Below are positions 59,091 through 64,000 of a stretch of 64,000 nt of DNA, in pieces. The notes beneath the pieces are model-generated. The model saw only the letters and a program-made list of their open reading frames with translations, searched no databases and had not been told where the DNA came from. This DNA comes from JADJNW01 sp964526645. Lineage in GTDB: Bacteria; Bacteroidota; Bacteroidia; Chitinophagales; Saprospiraceae. Position numbers and translations under genes: made by a program. The stretch is taken from contig CAZGJN010000010.1 in NCBI GenBank assembly GCA_964526645.1, positions 1 through 64,000 on the forward strand, written 5' to 3'. Numbering within the stretch: the stretch's first letter is position 1; each line of letters begins with the position of its first letter.

Positions 59091-60449
59091 TCAATTGCAA
59101 CCCAAATCTTGCTTGGATTTTGGATCGTTATTGGGCATGCAATTGCCGGATAATACTTCTGCCGGTTTGTATCGAGTCATATCGGGGTCGTACAAGCCGT
59201 GTTTGAGGAATTCAACCAGATCATCTATTTCTTTTTCCGTCAAATTTAAAGGATAAAGCAAGGGTGTGATCTGGCTGGCAGGCACATTGGGGTTTTCGGG
59301 CACAGCAGCATTGAAATACTCCACCACCTCGCGCAGCGAGCGCTTGCTGGCGCCATGGAAGTAAAAACCAATGTCTTTCATATTGTAAAGCTGTGGCACT
59401 TTATATTTGTGCATATCTTCCGGTCTTTTGGTGAAACCACCACGACCAAAATTTCGGGCATCCTCCGGGCTTGTGCGAAATACTTCGTAGTTACTTTGAT
59501 ATAGATTATTGACACCCAGCGCATAAAAGCGATGCGGAAAAGCATTTAAAGACGGGCTATTGTGGCAATTAACACATCCCGCTTTGCCAAAGAAAAGCAA
59601 GGCACCTTCTTTTTGCTGGTCCGTCATAGCATTCTTGTCCCCTTTCAACCAAAGCTGAAAAGGTGCGCGGTTGGTCAGAATCGTACGGAAATAAGCCGCG
59701 ATAGCAAAACCGGCGGTCTGGCGGCTATAGCGATCTTTTTCAGGAATATCAGGAAAAGCTTCATCAAACATTTTTGTATAGCCTAATGAGTCAGTTACGG
59801 CTTTGTTCACAACCTGGCGGTGCACCACCAGCGCGCGCTCATTGTTTGCTTCCAGCCCCTGTAAGCCTTTGAAGTTGATTTGTACCAGCGTATCCTGATT
59901 CCAGGCGGATTCTGTCCCTTCGTTCACACTAAAGGAACCAAAATTGCCAGCCCACAAGGCATTAGTCACATAGGTTGTATTGATTACTGGCAGCGGTCTT
60001 GCGCCCTGCGCATCTACCTCGTCTCCAGAGTATTCCGAATTTTTAAAACGCCCTTCACCACTATTGCCAAAACCCACTGCACCATCGGCAATACCCTGGA
60101 AGCGCCCTGCAGTGAAAGACCGTTCGGGAACGTGGCAGCTCGCGCAAGAGTATGCTCCTTTGGAGGAGGCGCGTTTGTTCTCTAAAGCGAGGCCAGTTTC
60201 AAAAAAAAGCATTTTGCCCAAAGCTACCTTCGCTGCAGTAACAGGGTTTTTGGGGTCCTGATTCGGTAGCGACGCGTAGTCGTCACTCTCTGGCAATATG
60301 TATCCTTGATAAGAACCCGTGCTCGATGTGAGGTTTAGCGCATTTTCCAATGCTCCATCTAAGTTAACCCCGGATAACGCGTCGTGCTGGCAGGAAAGGA
60401 TATACCCAACACCTATCAGTGCAAAAAAAATCGTAAAAGCTCTCTTCAT
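59091..60449 (-). CDS. di-haem cytochrome c peroxidase (MauG/CCP family)
   Basis: 452 residues. Lipoprotein-type signal MKRAFTIFFALIGVGYILSC (YILSC lipobox). Two haem c sites: GAYSCASCHVPE (102-106 CASCH) and FGKAGCVNCHNS (near 297). The first domain carries the peroxidase/MauG signature ALGKMLFFETGLALENKRASS and the second the region RFYALGVNN and PEDMHKYKVPQLYN. Such enzymes reduce hydrogen peroxide with electrons from a c-type cytochrome, or oxidise proteins as MauG does. The haem lipoprotein at 56590 could be its donor, though it is on the other strand. It is a single gene. Confidence 0.9.
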   Translation of the reverse strand: MKRAFTIFFALIGVGYILSCQHDALSGVNLDGALENALNLTSSTGSYQGYILPESDDYASLPNQDPKNPVTAAKVALGKMLFFETGLALENKRASSKGAYSCASCHVPERSFTAGRFQGIADGAVGFGNSGEGRFKNSEYSGDEVDAQGARPLPVINTTYVTNALWAGNFGSFSVNEGTESAWNQDTLVQINFKGLQGLEANNERALVVHRQVVNKAVTDSLGYTKMFDEAFPDIPEKDRYSRQTAGFAIAAYFRTILTNRAPFQLWLKGDKNAMTDQQKEGALLFFGKAGCVNCHNSPSLNAFPHRFYALGVNNLYQSNYEVFRTSPEDARNFGRGGFTKRPEDMHKYKVPQLYNMKDIGFYFHGASKRSLREVVEYFNAAVPENPNVPASQITPLLYPLNLTEKEIDDLVEFLKHGLYDPDMTRYKPAEVLSGNCMPNNDPKSKQDLGCN

Positions 60450-60817
60450 AAAAAATGTTTTTTGTCATGAGATAATTTATAGATATAGATTGTTCTATGG
60501 TAAAAAATTGATTTTCAATGATTTATTTTATTGTGCAAATCAAATAAGCAGCTATTCCAGGTGGAACAAACGCGAACAAATTTTAATAAGGGGAATAAAA
60601 TTGGTATGAAAAGTAGCTCTTTGTAAAGCTCAGTATTGTCAAGCAAAATGTGTGAAATACGCAGGGGGAGCAAGACACGCGCAAAAGTAGTTTTTTCTGA
60701 GATAAAATGCAAGGAGAAATGTTTTTGTATTGGCTGTTATTCGCGTAAGTGGTTTTTAATCAATAATTTGCGTCAAGGAATTTTTTTAAATTTTTAGCAA
60801 AACCGTACCTTGCAAAC
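60450..60817. other. intergenic region with no recognised gene
   Basis: About 370 AT-rich bases between the peroxidase start and the terminator of the sulfur operon. It must contain the peroxidase promoter: on the minus strand a TTTG is followed after 20 nt by TATTTG-like sequence, only a partial match to the Bacteroidota consensus. No coding frame is convincing. Confidence 0.35.
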
Positions 60818-60852
60818 AAAAAAGCTTCGGGAACCTCACAGATTCCCGAAGC
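60818..60852 (-). terminator. rho-independent terminator of the sulfur operon
   Basis: A perfect 10-bp stem GCTTCGGGAA (60824-60833) with TTCCCGAAGC (60843-60852). On the minus strand it ends in TTTTTT (60818-60823). It lies 32 bases after the rhodanese stop, the last gene of the operon. Confidence 0.85.
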
Positions 60853-60883
60853 CTGAAGCCATTCTTTTTTATAGCAAATTCTT

Positions 60884-61219
60884 TTATACGCTGATGATCC
60901 CGCCCGCCATATTGTAGAGCTTTGTGAACCCTTGTTTCGCCATGATGTTGCAGGCTTGCCCGCTGCGGTTTCCACTACGGCAATAAACAAAGTACGATTT
61001 GTCCTTATCCAGCTTTGCGATAGCGGATGTAAAACCAGGATTAAAAATATTGATATTCAATGCTCCATTTATTTTTTCAGCAGCAAATTCCGCTGGAGTG
61101 CGCACATCGAGTAGCACAGCATCTGGTGTCTCTTTGAATAGTTTTAGAAAAGCTGCTGCATCTAAGTCTTGGTAATTTTTTTCAGCAGTACCAAACAATG
61201 CTTTAAATACATTCATCAT
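60884..61219 (-). CDS. rhodanese-like sulfurtransferase, single domain
   Basis: 111 residues, a single rhodanese domain with the active loop YFVYCRSGNRSGQAC (catalytic Cys within CRSGNR) and the motifs LLDVRTPAEFAAEKINGALNINI and LYNMAGGIIS. It moves sulfane sulfur from thiosulfate or a persulfide to an acceptor. It is the last gene of a same-strand cluster with two YeeE/YedE proteins and an MBL-rhodanese protein, so it acts in the same sulfide/persulfide handling. Cytoplasmic. Confidence 0.9.
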   Translation of the reverse strand: MMNVFKALFGTAEKNYQDLDAAAFLKLFKETPDAVLLDVRTPAEFAAEKINGALNINIFNPGFTSAIAKLDKDKSYFVYCRSGNRSGQACNIMAKQGFTKLYNMAGGIISV

Positions 61220-61303
61220 AGTTTATCATTTATAATTTTTATGACCAATTGCAAAGTTGCGAAAAAAGGATACATTCCATCTGTGATCTATATTACAAAG
61301 TGA

Positions 61304-61828
61304 TTAATGTGGCAGCTTTTCTCTGAAAAATCCATAGACCCAAGTGCCCGCTATGGCGCTCAAAAGGGTAATGATAATGACGAGCGCTCCTGTGCCGATT
61401 TGCGCAAACAAAGGACCTGGACAAGCGCCTGTAATTGCCCATCCCAAGCCAAAAATCAAACCACCTATGATCTGCCCTTTGTTGAATTCTTTTTTGCTAA
61501 AAACAACGGGCTCTCCTGTTATTGTCTTGATTTTGAATACTTTGATTAGCCACACAGAAATTGCTCCTACGGCTACGGCTGTACCAATCACACCATACAT
61601 GTGGAAGGATTGTAAGCGGAACATTTCTTGGATGCGAAACCAGGATATGATTTCTGCTTTTACCATTACAATCCCAAAAACAATGCCTACTGCTGCATAT
61701 TTTAAATAAGCGAACCAACTTTCCTGTTGTTCGCTGTCGTTGACGCAGATACTATCCAAGCTCCGATTATCATATTCTGATTGTCCAACGGCAGGAGTAT
61801 CTCGCTGTATATTTACATTTTCTATCAT
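61304..61828 (-). CDS. YeeE/YedE-family half-transporter (DUF6691-like)
   Basis: 174 residues with four to five helices after a polar, probably disordered N-terminus of about 38 residues. Helices include YLKYAAVGIVFGIVMVKAEII, VIGTAVAVGAISVWLIKVF and a last LVIIITLLSAIAGTWVYGF. The family hallmark Cys motif is GLGWAITGACPGPLFAQIG. Characterised YeeE/YedE proteins bring in thiosulfate through conserved cysteines. It is the smaller partner of the next gene (14 bases apart), together making a PmpAB-like pair for sulfur import. Confidence 0.85.
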   Translation of the reverse strand: MIENVNIQRDTPAVGQSEYDNRSLDSICVNDSEQQESWFAYLKYAAVGIVFGIVMVKAEIISWFRIQEMFRLQSFHMYGVIGTAVAVGAISVWLIKVFKIKTITGEPVVFSKKEFNKGQIIGGLIFGLGWAITGACPGPLFAQIGTGALVIIITLLSAIAGTWVYGFFREKLPH

Positions 61829-61842
61829 TGTAATGTTTTTTT

Positions 61843-62415
61843 TTAAAGATTTAGTAAAAACGGTACAATTAAGTTGGCAGAAATAAAGCCCCCAATCATA
61901 AAAAAGATAGTCGCAATAAGAGAAGGAAGCTGTAAATTGCTCAACCCATTGATAGCGTGCCCACTGGTGCAGCCGCCTGCATAGCGCGTACCAAATCCTA
62001 TTAGGAAACCACCCACGACAAAGAAAAATAAACCTTTGATAGTAAGTAGATTGTCAAAATTGAATAGCTGGCTTGGCAGTAAAGTTGAATAATCTGTGAT
62101 GCCTGCCTTTGACAAATCCGCTGCCAGCGCTGGGTGAATCGCCATATCTGAAGGGGATTTCAGAAAATAAGTGGCTAAAAAAGCGCCAATAACAATCCCA
62201 CCTGCAAAAAACCAATTCCAGATTTCTTTCTTCCAATTGTATTGAAAAAAAGGAATTTTACCAGGAAAACACGCAGCGCAAATATGCCGCAGATTGGATG
62301 AAATGCCAAAGTGTTTATTCCCTAAAAGCAGCAAAGCAGGTACCGTCAACCCAATCAAAACACCCGCCACCGCCCAGTGCCAGGGCTGGCTTATAAAATT
62401 TATTACATCATTCAT
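61843..62415 (-). CDS. YeeE/YedE-family half-transporter
   Basis: 190 residues with about five helices. The signature GFLIGFGTRYAGGCTSGHAINGLS carries the conserved Cys of the transport path; CAACFPGKIPFF adds more cysteines in a loop. The C-terminus is a hydrophobic helix (LIATIFFMIGGFISANLIVPFLL). With the neighbouring 174-residue protein it reconstitutes the two halves found fused in longer YeeE proteins. The gap to the CstB-like gene upstream is 105 bases, so cotranscription is likely. Confidence 0.85.
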   Translation of the reverse strand: MNDVINFISQPWHWAVAGVLIGLTVPALLLLGNKHFGISSNLRHICAACFPGKIPFFQYNWKKEIWNWFFAGGIVIGAFLATYFLKSPSDMAIHPALAADLSKAGITDYSTLLPSQLFNFDNLLTIKGLFFFVVGGFLIGFGTRYAGGCTSGHAINGLSNLQLPSLIATIFFMIGGFISANLIVPFLLNL

Positions 62416-62520
62416 GTTACATCATTTTGTGCTAATAAAAATAGTTCGTTGTATTAAATTTTTAAATCAAAAATAGCTCAATGCTCAGAAATATGGCGGG
62501 TACAAAGAGCTTAGATTCCC

Positions 62521-63957
62521 TTATTTTGCTAAAGCATGTTGCTTGCGAATAGTACTCTGGCAGACATAGTCGGTCAGTTCATACAAACCACTTTCCTGTA
62601 TCGCTTTGAATCCGCCAGCTACATTTACCACTTTTTCAAATCCGCGTGCTTTGAGAATAGATGCCATAATCATGGAGCGATACCCGCCCGCGCAGTGAAT
62701 GAAATAAGTCGCTTCTTTATCCATTTCATTCACAAAATCATTGATATAATCCAAGGGGTAATTTCCTACATCTTTGATATGTTCGGCGGCATATTCGCTA
62801 TGGCGGCGTACATCCCATACTGATTGGGGTCCAAATTGCTTCATTTTTTGGGCCAATTCGGCTGCCGAAATAGATAAGATGCCATCCGTTTCTTTATTAG
62901 CTTGTAACCAGTGCTCGAATCCACCTTCCAAATAGCCCACCACCTGATCAAATCCAACCCGCGATAAGCGAGTGATGGCTTCTTCTTCTTGACAGATGGG
63001 TGTGACCAATGCAATCGGTTGATTCACATCCATGATCAATGCTCCTACCCAGGGCGCAAATTGCCCATCCAAACCGATATTAATGGAATTAGGAATAAAC
63101 CCCCTTGCGAATTCCTCCGCCTTGCGCACATCCAGCACCAGCGCACCCGTAGCGTTTACTGCTTCTTCAAATGCAGCAGGGGAGAGGGCTTGCGCTGCCC
63201 GCTTGATAACAGTTTCCAAGCTCTCATAGCCTTGTTTGTTCAGTTTTACGTTCAGTGGAAAATATTGTGGCGGTGCCAGCAACCCATCCGTTACCTCTTT
63301 GATAAATTCTGCTTTGGTCATATCCGCCCGCAAGGCGTAATTTAGTTGCTTTTGGATACCAATGGTGGAAGTTGTCTCCTTCGACATGTTTTTGCCACAA
63401 GCGGAACCCGCGCCATGCGCCGGATAAACGATCACTTCGTCGGGGAGCGTCATAATTTTACTACGCAAACTATCGTATAAGAAACCTGCCAGGTCATCCA
63501 TTGTCAAATCTGACTTTTGAGCTAAGTCTGGGCGACCCACATCGCCTATGAATAAGGTATCTCCAGTGAAAATAGAGTGCGCCTTGCCCGATTCATCTTT
63601 TAGCAGGTAGCAGGTACTTTCCATCGTGTGCCCTGGCGTATGCAATACCTGTATGGTCAGCTTCCCAACTTTAAATACTTCGCCATCTTTTGCGATATAA
63701 GCTTTAAAACCCGTTTGGGCATTTGGTCCGTACACGATTGGCGCACCTGTTTTTTTCGACAAATCCAGGTGCCCTGATACAAAATCTGCATGGAAGTGGG
63801 TTTCAAAAACATACTTGATTTGAGCTTGGCTTTTGGCAGCCCGGTCTAAGTAAGGTTGTACTTCGCGCAATGGATCAATAACAACGGCTTCGCCCTCGCT
63901 TTCAATGTAGTAAGCACCCTGCGCAAGGCAGCCGGTATAGATTTGTTCTATGTGCAT
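62521..63957 (-). CDS. CstB-like persulfide dioxygenase with two rhodanese domains
   Basis: 478 residues. Residues 1-240 are an MBL-fold persulfide dioxygenase (ETHE1-like): THFHADFVSGH (53-63) provides the HxHxD metal ligands, then LHTPGHTMESTCYLL and GDTLFIGDVGRPDL. Residues about 255-350 are a first rhodanese-like domain (LVLDVRKAEEFARGFIPNSINI; Cys in TPICQEEEA). Residues about 365-478 are an active rhodanese with YFIHCAGGYRS, Cys422. This is the CstB architecture, which turns persulfides into sulfite and thiosulfate. It is the first gene of the operon with two YeeE/YedE proteins and a rhodanese, so the cluster detoxifies or uses sulfide/sulfane sulfur. Confidence 0.92.
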   Translation of the reverse strand: MHIEQIYTGCLAQGAYYIESEGEAVVIDPLREVQPYLDRAAKSQAQIKYVFETHFHADFVSGHLDLSKKTGAPIVYGPNAQTGFKAYIAKDGEVFKVGKLTIQVLHTPGHTMESTCYLLKDESGKAHSIFTGDTLFIGDVGRPDLAQKSDLTMDDLAGFLYDSLRSKIMTLPDEVIVYPAHGAGSACGKNMSKETTSTIGIQKQLNYALRADMTKAEFIKEVTDGLLAPPQYFPLNVKLNKQGYESLETVIKRAAQALSPAAFEEAVNATGALVLDVRKAEEFARGFIPNSINIGLDGQFAPWVGALIMDVNQPIALVTPICQEEEAITRLSRVGFDQVVGYLEGGFEHWLQANKETDGILSISAAELAQKMKQFGPQSVWDVRRHSEYAAEHIKDVGNYPLDYINDFVNEMDKEATYFIHCAGGYRSMIMASILKARGFEKVVNVAGGFKAIQESGLYELTDYVCQSTIRKQHALAK

Positions 63958-64000
63958 GATTTTCTCAGATTTTTAAAAAATTACTCAATTGGATATTCGA

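Noticed and set aside
1..64000. rRNA, tRNA, prophage, insertion sequence or integron
   Set aside because: I looked for cloverleaf-type tRNA ends, rRNA stretches, transposases and integrases on both strands and found none I could support.

Overview
The window looks like part of the chromosome of a Bacteroidota member, probably of the Saprospirales/Lewinella-Haliscomenobacter type. The lineage is inferred from three things: a giant secreted protein with a type IX secretion (T9SS) C-terminal sorting domain, a near-consensus Bacteroidota promoter (TTTG, 19-nt spacer, TACATTTG) before an hsp20 gene, and many typical families (DUF5777, DUF2007, PorT-like barrels, sigma factor plus barrel pairs). 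I saw no rRNA, tRNA, CRISPR array, prophage or transposase. Coding density is high and composition is moderate in GC, apart from AT-rich patches at about 11.7-12.7 kb and 44.1-45.3 kb.

Layout. 1-9.8 kb: two giant surface or secreted multidomain proteins on the minus strand, the first cut by the window edge. 10.3-13.9 kb: a beta-CASP MBL nuclease, an orphan D12-class adenine methylase preceded by an overlapping 39-codon ORF, a YceI protein and a META-like protein. 14.0-17.3 kb: tyrosine/homogentisate catabolism (MarR regulator, hmgA, a four-helix-bundle gene bracketed by inverted repeats, hppD). 18.0-21.8 kb: a GCS2-type ligase fused to CBS domains, a PhyH-type oxygenase and a SAM methyltransferase. 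21.9-28.9 kb, minus strand: TolC, HlyD and an ABC exporter whose ATPase motifs are degenerate, then an SPFH lipoprotein, a TetR regulator and an ECF sigma factor. A 15-bp palindrome is shared by the upstream regions of the sigma and TetR genes. 29.0-31.7 kb: a decayed SufU-like gene, Hsp20, a lipoprotein and two CBS proteins. 32.8-37.1 kb: an adaptor, MacB-like permease and TolC export operon without its ATPase.

37.4-44.1 kb: a metal ABC permease fused to a complete DtxR/MntR-type regulator with a DtxR-like operator upstream, a Ppx/GppA phosphatase, small envelope proteins, a PhnP-like MBL hydrolase with no normal start codon, and apolipoprotein N-acyltransferase. 44.3-45.3 kb: an AT-rich patch with a twice-frameshifted lipoprotein and a membrane protein. 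45.5-53.1 kb: small proteins, MsrB, DUF2007, and a 1254-residue lipoprotein that joins a metallophosphoesterase, a kinase-like middle segment and an outer-membrane barrel, followed by an AstE/AspA-type hydrolase and a thioesterase. 53.2-55.1 kb: an ECF sigma factor translationally coupled to a protein with an inner-membrane helix and an outer-membrane barrel. 55.3-60.4 kb: galE, then a four-gene envelope module (haem lipoprotein, OB-fold protein, YceI, DUF5777 barrel) facing a di-haem peroxidase. 60.9-64 kb: a sulfide/persulfide operon (CstB-like MBL-rhodanese protein, two YeeE/YedE half-transporters, rhodanese).

The most unusual items are the metallophosphoesterase/kinase-like/barrel fusion, the permease-DtxR fusion with its own operator, the degenerate-ATPase exporter, the sigma factor paired with a possible trans-envelope sensor, the four-gene redox module, and the four-helix gene inserted between hmgA and hppD. 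All functions are assigned by reading motifs and family resemblance; no database search was run.
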